A DNA stretch of 64,000 nt, from assembly GCF_004023665.1 (NCBI RefSeq), contig NZ_SAUF01000001.1:978501-1042500 (forward strand), given 5' to 3'. Shown here piece by piece: positions 9,337 through 18,820 of the stretch (position 1 is its first letter; every line of letters begins with the position of its first letter). Position numbers and translations under genes: made by a program. The DNA is from Afifella aestuarii. GTDB taxonomy: Bacteria > Pseudomonadota > Alphaproteobacteria > Rhizobiales > Afifellaceae. The notes under the pieces are model-generated. The model did not search any database. It saw only the letters and a list, made by a program, of their open reading frames with translations, and had not been told where the DNA came from.

Positions 9337-9911
9337 GTCTTCCGGCCATTCCTTTTAGAGGAGCCGAGGGCGACAATCTTGTCCTTGGTCTCCAACAATT
9401 TCGTGACCCGGGCGCCGAGCGCGAGCAACGTTGCGAGACGCTCCGTTTCGAGCGTCTTCACGTCGTCGTACCAGCCGGTGAGCTGCTCGATGAGGGCATG
9501 CATGTCGCGCATTTTCGCCTGGGCATGCGCTTCCGCCTCGTTGGCGGGCGGCTCCATCAATGCCTCGCGCAGAAAGGTCAGGGTGGGATCGATCTCGCGG
9601 CGCTTGCGGCCTTCGGCCAGGGTTCTGAGGATCTCCCAGACATCGTCCGGCGTCGTGAAGAAATCGCGCCGGTCGTCCGGCAGATGGCGCAGCAGGACGA
9701 GGTTCCAGCTCTGCAATTCGCGCAGGCTCATGGAGACGTTGGAGCGCGAGACGCCGAGAGCATCGACGATGTCGTCGGCGCAGAGCGGTCGCGGCGAGAT
9801 GTAGAGAAGCGCGTAGATCTGCCCGACCGTCCGGTTGATACCCCACCGGCTGCCCATCTCGCCAAAATGCAGGATGAAGGACTGGACCGGGGGCGGAAGA
9901 TCTGGGCGCAA
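9333..9911 (-). CDS. GbsR/MarR-like winged-helix regulator of the cyd operon
   Basis: A 192-residue DNA-binding protein. A winged helix covers about residues 25-95 (LCADDIVDALGVSRSNVSMSL is the recognition region) and a helical C-terminus follows. It is the first gene of the cyd operon and its stop overlaps the cydD start, so it very probably controls the operon. The start is TTG at 9909-9911, with GGAG about nine bases upstream. The small-molecule or redox signal cannot be read from the sequence; no cysteine is present in the protein. Confidence 0.8.
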   Translation of the reverse strand: MRPDLPPPVQSFILHFGEMGSRWGINRTVGQIYALLYISPRPLCADDIVDALGVSRSNVSMSLRELQSWNLVLLRHLPDDRRDFFTTPDDVWEILRTLAEGRKRREIDPTLTFLREALMEPPANEAEAHAQAKMRDMHALIEQLTGWYDDVKTLETERLATLLALGARVTKLLETKDKIVALGSSKRNGRKT

Positions 9912-10177
9912 GAGTGATTTCTCCAGTTAGTTCAGAAATCTTTGAAATTCATAAAGACGAATTCGTTCGGGGGCAACGCGGGCAGAACGAAGGGGATATG
10001 GGGATCATTGGGCGCGTGCCCGGCCGATCAAGCCCCGGGCAGACGGAAAGCTGCAAATATTAGAATGGCTTCAGCTTGGCGCGCCGGGTTGCGCGCGAAC
10101 CGTCCCCGAAGAGCTATGCGAAAAGCTATGGTCTGATATGAGGCGGCAAACGAAATGCGGTGGCTTCTGCCGGCGTC
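9912..10177. other. Intergenic region upstream of the cyd operon
   Basis: This 266-base gap must hold the cyd promoter. I see no FNR-type TTGAT-N4-ATCAA box here, unlike the cbb3 region. It carries a direct repeat AGCTATG at 10112-10118 and 10124-10130, one helical turn apart, near the end of the lysR-type gene. Confidence 0.5.
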
Positions 10178-11131
10178 TCAAGTCCTGGCGGACGAGGTGG
10201 GATGCGGGCGCGCCTGACCTGCCCGCCAGGCGGCAAGCCGGTTCTCCTGCGGTGAGGCGACCGCATCGGCGAGCCGCCGAACGAGATTTGACACCGGCCG
10301 ATCACGCGGCAGGCAGATAACGAGATCGCGCTGCGACCAGTCGTCGGAGATGGCGATGACCTTGGCACCCTTTTCCAAGGTTTCCGCCGGGATGACGCTC
10401 GCCGGCACGATCGACACGCCGGCGCCGGCGGCCACCATGCGGCAGACGCTGCCGAAGCTTCTGACCCGGATGCGGATGGTCAATTCGCGGCCGAGCCGGT
10501 GCGCGTGCTTTTTCAGATGCGCGGAAATCGCCGAGCGGGTGTCGAGGGTGATGAAGCTCTCGTCGAGGAGATCCGTGAAGGTGACGGCGCTGCGCTGCGC
10601 CAGCGGATGCCCCGCTGGGGCGATGAAGACAAGGCGGTCGGAGAGGATCGGAATGGTCTCGATACCGTCGAGCTGGGCGTTTTCCGCCGCAATGCCGATG
10701 TCGGCCTCGCCGGAGCGCACGGCGGTGGCGATCTCATCGGAGGTGTCTTCCTCCAGATCGACGATCACGTCCGGGTGGCGGGCGAGAAAGCTCGCCAGCA
10801 CGTCGGGAAGAAAGCTGGTGATGGCATTGGAATTGGCGCGCAGCTTGATGAGACCGCTTTCGCGCTGCTTCCAGGCCTCCACCGCACCGTCGAGGCGCTC
10901 CGCCTGCAAGAGGACGGCTCGGGCATGGCCCGCGACCATGAGGCCCGCGCGCGTCGGCTTGGAGCCTCGGGCGGTGCGCTCCAGCAAAGGCACGCCGGCG
11001 CGGCTTTCCAGGATCTTCATGCGCTCGTGCAAGGCGGAGACGGAGATGTGATGGAGACGTGCCGCCTCCGCCATGCTGCCGAGCTCGCTCACCGCCACGA
11101 AGAGCCTGAGATCGGTCAGGTCGAAATGCAT
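10178..11131 (-). CDS. LysR-family transcriptional regulator
   Basis: A 317-residue LTTR. The N-terminus MHFDLTDLRLFVAVSELGS opens the helix-turn-helix (to about residue 60, with MAEAARLHHISVSALHERM), followed by a periplasmic-binding-like effector domain. An open frame runs further upstream, but the ATG at 11129-11131 matches the family start and has GGAG nearby. It is divergent from the CoA transferase operon with 181 bases between, the usual arrangement for a LysR activator and its target. Confidence 0.9.
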   Translation of the reverse strand: MHFDLTDLRLFVAVSELGSMAEAARLHHISVSALHERMKILESRAGVPLLERTARGSKPTRAGLMVAGHARAVLLQAERLDGAVEAWKQRESGLIKLRANSNAITSFLPDVLASFLARHPDVIVDLEEDTSDEIATAVRSGEADIGIAAENAQLDGIETIPILSDRLVFIAPAGHPLAQRSAVTFTDLLDESFITLDTRSAISAHLKKHAHRLGRELTIRIRVRSFGSVCRMVAAGAGVSIVPASVIPAETLEKGAKVIAISDDWSQRDLVICLPRDRPVSNLVRRLADAVASPQENRLAAWRAGQARPHPTSSART

Positions 11132-11312
11132 CCAGCTTTCTCCGTTGCCGAAAGCAGCATCCAGAGAATACGACTGGTCCGCAAGCTCTTTCCTGTCGTA
11201 GGCGGCATGGATCGTCTTCGAAGCCCGCCGCAGAATGTGGGCCCGTAGCGAACCCGCGAGGAGAGAGGAAAGCGAACCATGAGAGGCTGCGTATGAGAGG
11301 CGGGGCGACGCC

Positions 11313-12491
11313 GTGACGAGGCCGCTCGATGGAATTCTCGTCGTCAGCATCGAGCAGGCGATCGCGGCCCCCTATGCGACGCGGCTTCTGGCCGATCTCG
11401 GGGCGCGCGTCATCAAGGTAGAGCGGCCGGATGGTGGCGATTTCGCGCGCGAATACGACAAGCGGGCGCGCGATATGGCGAGCCATTTCGTCTGGACGAA
11501 CCGTTCCAAGGAAAGCCTCACGCTCGATCTGAAGCGTGAAGAGGGCGTCGCGATCCTGAAGCGGCTTTTGAAGAAGGCCGACGTCTTCGTGCAGAATCTC
11601 GCGCCGGGTGCCGCCGAGCGGCTCGGTCTCGGAGAGAAGACGCTGCGGGCGGACAACGAAAAGCTGATCACCTGCGCGATTTCGGGCTACGGCGAGGGCG
11701 GGCCTTACGGCAAGAAGAAGGCCTATGATCTTCTCATCCAGGCCGAGGCCGGCTTCGTCTCGGTGACGGGTTCGCCCGGCCAGCCGGCCAAGGCCGGGAT
11801 CTCGATCGCCGACATCGCTGCGGGCGTCTCCGCCTACAGCACCATCCTCGCCGCGCTTCTCAACCGCCACAAAACGGCGAGGGGCGACCATATCGAGATC
11901 TCCATGCTGGAGGCGATGGCCGAATGGATGGGCTATCCAATGTATTTTGCGACCGATGGGGCACCGCCGCCGCCGCTCGCGGGCGCCGGACATGCCACGA
12001 TCTTCCCTTATGGGCCCTATCGCACGGCCGACGGCACGGTGATTTTCGGCCTGCAGAACGATCGCGAATGGGCGGCCTTCTGCCAGACGGTGCTGGAGCG
12101 GGACGATCTCGCCGGCGATGCGCGCTTCAAGGGCAATGCCGGGCGCGCGGCGCATATGGATGAGATCAACGAGGCCATCAACGGTGTCCTTTCGCGTCTC
12201 ACCACTGCCGAGGCGATGGCGCGGCTCGAGAAAGCCAATATCGGCACGGCGAGCCTCAACGACATGGCCGCGCTCTGGGCCCATCCGCAGCTTGCCGCCC
12301 GCAATCGCTGGCAGGAAATCGCCATTCCGACGGGGACGATTCCGGCCCTTCGTCCGATCTCCGGCGCGGCCTGGCAGCCACGGCTCGATCCCGTGCCGGC
12401 GCTCGGCGAGCACACACGCGCCATCCTGGACGAACTTGATATCACGCAAGAGGAGGCTGCGGCGCTCGCAGCTTCCGGAAAAGACGAGTGA
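11313..12491 (+). CDS. Family III CoA transferase (CaiB/BaiF)
   Basis: 392 residues; would move CoA between carboxylic acids, activating a substrate for the following enzymes. It has the family's N-terminal GILVVSIEQAIAAPYATRLLADLGARVIKVE, and the YDLL motif with the probable catalytic Asp at residue 139. The start is GTG. It is first in a run of four genes with gaps or overlaps of a few bases (acyl-CoA dehydrogenase, MmgE/PrpD, CitE-like lyase). The substrate is unknown; the neighbours suggest a C4-C5 dicarboxylate. Confidence 0.9.
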   Translation: MTRPLDGILVVSIEQAIAAPYATRLLADLGARVIKVERPDGGDFAREYDKRARDMASHFVWTNRSKESLTLDLKREEGVAILKRLLKKADVFVQNLAPGAAERLGLGEKTLRADNEKLITCAISGYGEGGPYGKKKAYDLLIQAEAGFVSVTGSPGQPAKAGISIADIAAGVSAYSTILAALLNRHKTARGDHIEISMLEAMAEWMGYPMYFATDGAPPPPLAGAGHATIFPYGPYRTADGTVIFGLQNDREWAAFCQTVLERDDLAGDARFKGNAGRAAHMDEINEAINGVLSRLTTAEAMARLEKANIGTASLNDMAALWAHPQLAARNRWQEIAIPTGTIPALRPISGAAWQPRLDPVPALGEHTRAILDELDITQEEAAALAASGKDE

Positions 12492-12492
12492 C

Positions 12493-13653
12493 ATGATTGC
12501 AGACGAGGAAGACCACCGCGATCTCCGCGACGCGCTTCGCGCGCTGTGCTCCGAATTCCCGGCCGAATACCACCGCAAGCACGGGGCTGCGGAGACCTAT
12601 CCGGAAGAGTTCATCACGGCTCTGACGGAGGCAGGCTGGCTCGCCGCCATGATCCCTGAGGAATATGGCGGATCAGGACTTGGCCTGACGGAGGCCTCCA
12701 TCATCATGGAGGAGATCAACCGCTCGGGCGGCAATGCCGGGCATTGCCACGGCCAGATGTACAATATGGGCACGCTGTTGCGGCACGGTTCGGAGGCGCA
12801 GAAGAAAGAGTTTCTGCCGAAGATCGCGTCGGGCGAGCTCCGGCTCCAGTCGATGGGCGTGACGGAGCCGACGACGGGCACCGACACGACGAAACTGAAG
12901 ACGACGGCGGTCAAGAAAGGCGACCGCTATGTCGTCAACGGCCAAAAGGTCTGGATCTCGCGCATCCAGCATTCCGACCTGATGATCCTGCTCGCCCGCA
13001 CCACGCCGCTTGCCGACGTGAAGCGGAAATCGCAGGGGTTGTCGATCTTCCTGGTCGATCTCAAGGAGGCGATCGGCAACGGCCTCTCGGTGACGCCCAT
13101 CCGCAACATGGTGGGCCACGAGACCAACGAACTCTTCTTCGACGATCTGGAAATTCCGGCTGAAAGCCTCATCGGCGAAGAGGGCCGGGGTTTCAAATAT
13201 ATCCTCGACGGGCTCAACGCGGAGCGCACGCTGATCGCCGCCGAATGCATCGGCGACGGCTATTGGTTCGTCGACAAGATGGTCGCCTATGCCAATGAGC
13301 GCACCGTCTTCGAACGCCCGATCGGTCAGAACCAGGGGGTGCAGTTTCCGATCGCGCGCGCCTATGTCGACATCGAGGCGGCCAATCTCATGCGCTTCAA
13401 GGCGGCGCGGAAGTTCGATGCACATGCCGATTGCGGCGCAGAGGCGAACATGGCGAAACTTCTCGCCGCCGACGCCTCCTGGAAGGCTGCGAATGTCTGC
13501 CTGCAGACGTTTGGTGGCTTCGGCTTCGCCGAGGAATACGACGTGGAGCGCAAGTTCCGGGAGACGCGGCTTTACCAGGTGGCGCCGATCTCCACCAATT
13601 TCATCCTCTCCTATGTCGCCGAGCATGTTCTCGGCCTGCCGCGCTCCTTCTGA
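12493..13653 (+). CDS. Acyl-CoA dehydrogenase family protein
   Basis: 386-residue flavoprotein that would introduce a 2,3-double bond into an acyl-CoA. It has the family's MGVTEPTTGTDTTKLKT flavin region and the C-terminal LQTFGGFGFAEEYDVERKFRE block. The short-chain YEGT catalytic motif is absent at the C-terminus (LYQVAPISTNFIL instead), so the base is probably the Glu in LNAERTLIAAECIG, as in isovaleryl-CoA-type enzymes. The ATG lies one base after the stop of the CoA transferase. The open frame extends upstream, but that part is inside the transferase gene. Confidence 0.9.
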   Translation: MIADEEDHRDLRDALRALCSEFPAEYHRKHGAAETYPEEFITALTEAGWLAAMIPEEYGGSGLGLTEASIIMEEINRSGGNAGHCHGQMYNMGTLLRHGSEAQKKEFLPKIASGELRLQSMGVTEPTTGTDTTKLKTTAVKKGDRYVVNGQKVWISRIQHSDLMILLARTTPLADVKRKSQGLSIFLVDLKEAIGNGLSVTPIRNMVGHETNELFFDDLEIPAESLIGEEGRGFKYILDGLNAERTLIAAECIGDGYWFVDKMVAYANERTVFERPIGQNQGVQFPIARAYVDIEAANLMRFKAARKFDAHADCGAEANMAKLLAADASWKAANVCLQTFGGFGFAEEYDVERKFRETRLYQVAPISTNFILSYVAEHVLGLPRSF

Positions 13654-13661
13654 GGTTCCGA

Positions 13662-15077
13662 ATGGCTGATGCCGGACAGCGCAACCCGCTTTTGATGCAG
13701 GCGACAGGCCGGGAAAGCGCCGAGCTCGCGGCCTTCGCTGCCGGCCTCGATCTCGACGCCGTGCCCGAAGAGGTGGTGGCACGGGCCGTCGATTTCTTCG
13801 TCGACTGGGCGGGCTCGGCTCTCTCCGGGCGCGGGCATCGCGCTATCGGCGTTCTGGAGCGCTATGCCGAGACGATGGGCCCCGCTGATGGGGGCGCTGA
13901 AATGCTCACCAATCGACGTGCTACCTCGCCCGTCTTCGCCGCGATCGTGAATGCGGCCGCGAGCCATATCTCCGAGCAGGACGACGTTCACAACGGCTCC
14001 GTCTTCCATCCGGCGACCGTCGTCTTCTCGCCGGCGCTGGCCGTGGCGCAGACGGTCGGCGCCTCAGGCCGCGATTTCCTGGCGGCCGCAATCGCCGGCT
14101 ATGAGGTCGGTATCCGGGTCGGCGAATTTCTCGGCCGCTCGCATTACACGGTCTTTCACACGACCGGCACGGCGGGGACTTTTGCGGCGGCAGCGGCCGT
14201 CGGCCGTCTTCTCGGGCTCTCTGCCGGAGAGATGGGCGAGGCCTTCGGTTCCGCCGGCACGCAATCGGCCGGGCTTTGGGAATTCCTGCGCGATGCCGCC
14301 GATTCCAAGCAACTGCACACGGCGAAAGCGGCGGAGAACGGTCTGATGGCCGCCTATCTGGCGCGCGATGGCTTCACCGGGGCAAAACGGATCCTGGAAG
14401 GAAAGCAGGGGCTAGCTGCCGGGACATCATCAGATGCCGATCCCGCAAAGCTTGTCGACCGGCTTGGTGAACGCTGGGCGCTCGCCGAGACATCGTTCAA
14501 GTTTCACGCCTCGTGCCGACACACGCATCCGGCGGCCGACGCGCTCCTGAAGGTTGTGATGGAGCACGATCTTGCCGCAAGCGATATCGCCACCGTCACA
14601 ACCCATGTGCATCAGGGCGCGATCGATGTTCTGGGCGCCGTCACACAGCCGCAGAGCGTGCATCAGGCGAAGTTTTCCATGGGCGCCACGCTCGGCCTCA
14701 TAGCCGCACATCGCAAAGCGGGTCTTTCGGAGTTTGCCAGCGTGCTCGACGATCGCGTCGCGCTGTCCTTCATCGACAAGGTGGACATGGCGCTCGATGC
14801 GGAAGTCGATCAGGCCTATCCGGCGCGCTGGATCGGCAAGGTCATGGTGACGACCGGCGATGGGCGGCGGCTCGAAGGGCGTGTCGACGTACCGAAAGGC
14901 GACCCCGGCAACACGCTGAGCCGGGCCGAGATTACCGAGAAGGCGCGGGCGCTGGCAGTGTCGTCCGGTGCGGTTGAGCCAGGCGAACTGGACCCACTGA
15001 TGGACCGGCTTTGGTCCATCCCTGAGGCCGAGAAGATTGGTTTTCTTCTTCCTCGAAGGAGAAGCGATGATGGCTGA
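13662..15077 (+). CDS. MmgE/PrpD family protein (dehydratase/hydratase-like)
   Basis: 471 residues. Family members include 2-methylcitrate dehydratase, cis-aconitate decarboxylase and other (de)hydratases of branched tricarboxylates or dicarboxylates. Family features seen are SEQDDVHNGSVFHPATVV, the GTQSAGLWEFL...HTAKAAENGLMAA block and the KFHASCRHTHPAADAL motif. It begins eight bases after the acyl-CoA dehydrogenase and overlaps the next gene. In this setting it could hydrate an enoyl intermediate, but this is inference; the exact reaction cannot be read. Confidence 0.85.
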   Translation: MADAGQRNPLLMQATGRESAELAAFAAGLDLDAVPEEVVARAVDFFVDWAGSALSGRGHRAIGVLERYAETMGPADGGAEMLTNRRATSPVFAAIVNAAASHISEQDDVHNGSVFHPATVVFSPALAVAQTVGASGRDFLAAAIAGYEVGIRVGEFLGRSHYTVFHTTGTAGTFAAAAAVGRLLGLSAGEMGEAFGSAGTQSAGLWEFLRDAADSKQLHTAKAAENGLMAAYLARDGFTGAKRILEGKQGLAAGTSSDADPAKLVDRLGERWALAETSFKFHASCRHTHPAADALLKVVMEHDLAASDIATVTTHVHQGAIDVLGAVTQPQSVHQAKFSMGATLGLIAAHRKAGLSEFASVLDDRVALSFIDKVDMALDAEVDQAYPARWIGKVMVTTGDGRRLEGRVDVPKGDPGNTLSRAEITEKARALAVSSGAVEPGELDPLMDRLWSIPEAEKIGFLLPRRRSDDG

Positions 15078-15942
15078 AACGCGTTTTCCGTTCCTGCCGC
15101 TCTTCGTGCCGGCCGACAGGCCGGAGCGTTTCGGCAAGGCTGCCGCGTCCGGCGCCGACGCCGTCATCATCGATCTCGAAGATGCCGTTGCGCCCGCTGC
15201 CAAAGAGGCGGCGCGGGAGGGGCTCGGGCAGGGCCTTGCGGGACTCAAGCCGGGCGAGACGGAGATCTATGTTCGCCTCAATGGCGCCGATACGGGATAT
15301 TTCGCCGACGACCTGGAAGCTGTCGCGACTTTGCCTCTGACGGGCATCGTTCTGCCAAAAGCGGAAGATCCCGCCATTCTGCGGATTGCCCGAGAAACGC
15401 TCGGGGCGAACGGCCGCGTCATTGCCCTTGTCGAAACGCCCCTCGGCATCGTGCGCGCCCGCGAGCTTGCGCAGGTTGCCGACCGTCTCGCCTTCGGTTC
15501 TCTCGATTATGCCGTTGCGCTCGGCGCGCGTCATGTGCGGCACGCGCTCGATGCGGCCCGTCAGGAACTCGTCCTCGCCTCCGCCTGCGCGGGGCTGCCT
15601 GGCCCGATCGACGGGGTGACCACGACCTACCGCGACGAGCAGGCGGTCGTTGATGACGCCGCCTATGCGGCCGATCTCGGCTTCGGCGGCAAGCTTCTCA
15701 TCCATCCGGCACAGATCGCCCCCGCCATTCGCGGCTTTTCGCCGACGGGTGAAGAAATCGTCCGTGCGGAGAAGATCCTGTCGGCTCTCACGGAGAGGGA
15801 GGGGGGCGCTGTGTCTCTCGATGGAGCGATGGTGGATGCTCCCGTCGTGAAATGGGCGCAGACCGTCAAATCGCGGGCGCTCCGGCTTCAGGCTTTGCAG
15901 ACGGACGGCGAAGCGGGCGCTGCGGCACGGGCTCGATCGTGA
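15067..15942 (+). CDS. HpcH/HpaI (CitE-like) CoA-ester lyase
   Basis: 291-residue TIM-barrel lyase of the CitE/malyl-CoA/citramalyl-CoA lyase group. Motifs are LPLFVPADRPERFGKAAASG, DAVIIDLEDAV (metal and phosphate-binding region), VALVETPLGIV and GKLLIHPAQIAPA. The ATG has GAAGGAGAA just upstream and overlaps the end of the MmgE/PrpD gene; the frame opens ten codons earlier, but inside the neighbour. It would cleave a hydroxyacyl-CoA into two smaller products as the last step of the four-gene pathway. Confidence 0.87.
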   Translation: MMAETRFPFLPLFVPADRPERFGKAAASGADAVIIDLEDAVAPAAKEAAREGLGQGLAGLKPGETEIYVRLNGADTGYFADDLEAVATLPLTGIVLPKAEDPAILRIARETLGANGRVIALVETPLGIVRARELAQVADRLAFGSLDYAVALGARHVRHALDAARQELVLASACAGLPGPIDGVTTTYRDEQAVVDDAAYAADLGFGGKLLIHPAQIAPAIRGFSPTGEEIVRAEKILSALTEREGGAVSLDGAMVDAPVVKWAQTVKSRALRLQALQTDGEAGAAARARS

Positions 15943-15961
15943 AATCGCCCTGATGCCGAAA

Positions 15962-15985
15962 AGGGCGGAGCCTTCGCCCCGCCCT
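15962..15985. terminator. Hairpin between convergent lyase and SDR genes
   Basis: Arms AGGGCGG (15962-15968) and CCGCCCT (15979-15985) enclose a ten-base loop. It lies in the short gap between two convergent genes and can serve both directions; T-runs are weak on either side. Confidence 0.6.
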
Positions 15986-16013
15986 CTGTTCTCTGATGCA
16001 GACTGGCGTCAGG

Positions 16014-16775
16014 TCAGGCCTGAACCGGCTGGCCATTCGAGGCCGACACACCGCCATCGACGGGCACATTGGCGCCGGTCATGAAGCTCGCGTCGTCGCT
16101 TGCGAGGAAGGCGATGACGGCAGCCACCTCCTCCGGTTCGCAGGGGCGGCCGAGGGGAATGCGGCCGCGAAAGGCGTCGACGAGTTCCTTATCGTCCAGC
16201 ATGTCCTCGGTCAGGCCGGTCTTGGTGAAGCTCGGGCAGACGGAATTGACGCGGATGCCGCGCTTGCCGAGATCGAGTGCAAGCGCTCGTGTGTAGTTCA
16301 CGATCGCGCCCTTCGCGGCGTTGTAGGGGCTCATGCCCCAATCGCCCCCGGTTCCGGAGACGGATGCCGTGTTGATGATCGACCCCTTGGTCTTCTCCAG
16401 CTCCGGAATGGCGGCGCGGCTGCCATAAAAGACCCCGTCCACATCCGTCTTCATGACCTTGTGCCACTGCTCGTCCGTGATGTCTTCGGGGTTGCCGTTT
16501 TCCAGGACGCCCGCATTGTTGACGAGGATGTCGAGCCGGCCGAACTGATCGATCGTCTTGCGGACGGTGCCGTCGACTTCCTCGCGTTTGGAGACGTCGG
16601 CGCGGATCGACAGGGTCCGTTCGGTCGGCAGGCTGCCGGCCACTTCTTCGAGCCTGTCGGAGAGGTCGACCAGCGCCACATTGGCGCCCTCGCTGGAAAA
16701 GCGCCGGGCTGTCGCCTCACCCATGCCGGAGGCGGCGCCGGTTACGAGAACGACCTTGTTGTTAAAGCGGTGCAT
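16014..16775 (-). CDS. Short-chain dehydrogenase/reductase (SDR)
   Basis: 253-residue classical SDR that would oxidise a hydroxyl or reduce a ketone with NAD(P). It has TGAASGMGEA (cofactor binding), NNAGV, the catalytic Ser in the SVSGTGG region and the YNAAKGA active-site motif, then a C-terminal VPVDGGVSA. The ATG at 16773-16775 has AAGGAG upstream; a longer frame is less likely. It converges on the CoA-pathway operon but is transcribed separately, so a link is only by position. Confidence 0.88.
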   Translation of the reverse strand: MHRFNNKVVLVTGAASGMGEATARRFSSEGANVALVDLSDRLEEVAGSLPTERTLSIRADVSKREEVDGTVRKTIDQFGRLDILVNNAGVLENGNPEDITDEQWHKVMKTDVDGVFYGSRAAIPELEKTKGSIINTASVSGTGGDWGMSPYNAAKGAIVNYTRALALDLGKRGIRVNSVCPSFTKTGLTEDMLDDKELVDAFRGRIPLGRPCEPEEVAAVIAFLASDDASFMTGANVPVDGGVSASNGQPVQA

Positions 16776-16791
16776 GGAACAACTCCTTCCG

Positions 16792-16812
16792 GGCAGGCGC
16801 GAGGCGCCTGCC
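16792..16812 (-). promoter_or_regulatory. GC-rich hairpin just upstream of the SDR start
   Basis: A perfect 9-bp inverted repeat (GGCAGGCGC at 16792-16800, GCGCCTGCC at 16804-16812, loop GAG) ends about 17 bases upstream of the SDR ATG, next to its Shine-Dalgarno. If transcribed it would sit in the 5' leader and could affect translation; it has no T-run. Confidence 0.45.
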
Positions 16813-16999
16813 AATCTTCATTGTGTGCGGATTGTATGAAGGAGCAACGCGGCAGCCGCCCGGACGATCCTCGGTTTTTGCCGAAGGGGGCTTTTGGAAC
16901 GCGTCGGGACTTGGGTGTCGACGCAAGTGCCGGATCTGGCTTGCTTCGAAACCCTGTGGATGAGGAGAGTTGGTTTCCGGAGGGGGCCCGGAGAGAACG

Positions 17000-17761
17000 T
17001 CAGCTCTTCAGGCGCCAACCGGTTTTGAAGATCCACCAGATCGCCGCAAGGCAAATGATGAGGAAGAGCGCGGTCATGATCAGGCTGACGGTGACTGAGA
17101 CGTCGGCCAGACCGTAAAAACTCCAGCGGAAGCCTGAGATCAGATAGACGACGGGGTTGAACAGCGTCACCTTCTGCCAGAAGGGCGGCAGCATATCGAT
17201 CGAATAGAAGCTGCCGCCGAGGAAGGTCAGAGGCGTGATGATGAGAAGCGGCACGATCTGCAGCTTCTCGAAACCATCGGCCCAGATGCCGATGATGAAG
17301 CCAAACATGGAGAAAGTGACTGCGGTCAGCACCAGGAACGTCACCATCCACAGCGGATGTTCGATCCTGAGCGGCACGAAAAGCGTGGCGGTCGCGAGAA
17401 TGATGACCCCCAGGATGACCGATTTCGTGGCCGCAGCACCGACATAGGCAATGACGATCTCGAGGAAGGAGACCGGCGCGGACAGGTGCTCGAAGATCGT
17501 TCCGGTGAACTTCGGAAAATAGATGCCGAAGGCGGCGTTCGTCACGCTCTGCGTCAGAAGCGAGAGCATGACGAGGCCCGGGACAATGAAAGCGCCGTAG
17601 CTGACGCCCCCCACTTCGTCGATGCGCGAGCCGATGGCGGAGCCGAAGACGACGAAATAGAGCGTCGTCGACAAGACCGGCGCCAGAATGCTCTGCATCA
17701 GCGTGCGGGCGGTGCGGGCCATCTCGAATTTGTAGATGGCGCGAATGGCGTAAATGTTCAT
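17000..17761 (-). CDS. ABC-2 type exporter permease
   Basis: 253-residue membrane protein with about six hydrophobic segments and the ABC2_membrane layout ([38 protein letters not shown]). Its ATG overlaps the stop of the ATPase gene, so the two form one exporter. Related systems export drugs, polysaccharides or Nod factors; the substrate is unknown. The frame opens further upstream, but that part lies in the ATPase gene. Confidence 0.9.
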   Translation of the reverse strand: MNIYAIRAIYKFEMARTARTLMQSILAPVLSTTLYFVVFGSAIGSRIDEVGGVSYGAFIVPGLVMLSLLTQSVTNAAFGIYFPKFTGTIFEHLSAPVSFLEIVIAYVGAAATKSVILGVIILATATLFVPLRIEHPLWMVTFLVLTAVTFSMFGFIIGIWADGFEKLQIVPLLIITPLTFLGGSFYSIDMLPPFWQKVTLFNPVVYLISGFRWSFYGLADVSVTVSLIMTALFLIICLAAIWWIFKTGWRLKS

Positions 17762-18684
17762 GCCGCCTCGTGAACCAGACTGACGAAGATTTCTTCGAGC
17801 GTGCTCTCGCGTGTCTCGATGTCGCTGAAACGGATGCCTGCCTCGGTCAGATCGTGCAGAAGGGAGGTGATCCCCTTGCGGTTCTGCGCCGTTTCGTAGG
17901 TGTAGGTGAGGTAGGTGCCGTCTTCGGAAAGCTCCAGCTCGTACGATGCGAGCGATTCCGGCACAGCGTGGAGAGGTTCCTGGAGGCACAGGCGGAGCTG
18001 CTTGCGGCCAAGTTTGCGCATCAGCTCTTTCTTTTCCTCCACGAGAACGATCTCGCCGTGATTGATGACGCCCACCCGATCGGCCATCTCCTCGGCCTCT
18101 TCGATGTAGTGCGTCGTCAAGATGACGGTGACGCCCGTCTCCCTCAAGGAGCTGATCAGTCGCCACATGTCGCGACGTAGCTCCACGTCGACGCCCGCCG
18201 TCGGCTCGTCGAGAAAGAGGATTTCAGGCTCATGTGAGAGCGCCTTGGCGATCAGAACCCGTCGCTTCATACCGCCCGAGAGCGTGATAATCTTGGAATC
18301 GCGCTTCTCCCAGAGAGACAGATCGCGCAGCACGCTCTCCAGATGGGCCGGGTTCGGCTTCTTTCCGAAAAGGCCGCGCGAGAACGAGACAGTTGCCCAG
18401 ACAGTTTCGAAGGCGTCCGTCGAAAGCTCCTGCGGCACGAGCCCGATCTTGGAGCGGGCGGCGCGGTAATCGGAGATGATGTCGTGACCGTCCACGGTCA
18501 CGGTGCCCGTGGTTGGATTGACGATGCCGCAAATGATGCCGATGAGCGTCGTCTTGCCGGCGCCGTTGGGACCGAGGAGCGCGAACAGCTCTCCCTTTTC
18601 GATCTCAAGATCGATGTTTTTCAGCGCCTGAAAGCCGCTCTCATAGGTTTTGGACAGGCCGGAAACGGAAAGGACGTTCGACAT
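17758..18684 (-). CDS. ABC transporter ATP-binding protein, ABC-2 exporter type
   Basis: 308-residue ATPase: Walker [10 protein letters not shown], signature LSGGMKRR, Walker [12 protein letters not shown], then a C-terminal extension common in drug and lipid exporters. I chose the ATG at 18682-18684 ([15 protein letters not shown]) because it fits the family start; a 15-codon longer frame exists and neither has a clear Shine-Dalgarno. It is coupled to the permease downstream. Confidence 0.9.
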   Translation of the reverse strand: MSNVLSVSGLSKTYESGFQALKNIDLEIEKGELFALLGPNGAGKTTLIGIICGIVNPTTGTVTVDGHDIISDYRAARSKIGLVPQELSTDAFETVWATVSFSRGLFGKKPNPAHLESVLRDLSLWEKRDSKIITLSGGMKRRVLIAKALSHEPEILFLDEPTAGVDVELRRDMWRLISSLRETGVTVILTTHYIEEAEEMADRVGVINHGEIVLVEEKKELMRKLGRKQLRLCLQEPLHAVPESLASYELELSEDGTYLTYTYETAQNRKGITSLLHDLTEAGIRFSDIETRESTLEEIFVSLVHEAA

Positions 18685-18820
18685 GGGGTGCGGGCGACAT
18701 CCGGAAAGGAAGGAATGGTAAGCCGGCATTTAGGCCGCCGGCAAAAAAGGGCCAGAGCAGAAAGTGGCGGTGCGTGACAATCCACCCCACGCCATGGGGC
18801 GTCCGAGACGAAACGCTGCC

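Noticed and set aside
10734-12578. 614-codon minus-strand frame across the CoA transferase
   Set aside because: Antisense to a clear CaiB/BaiF gene; no family features.
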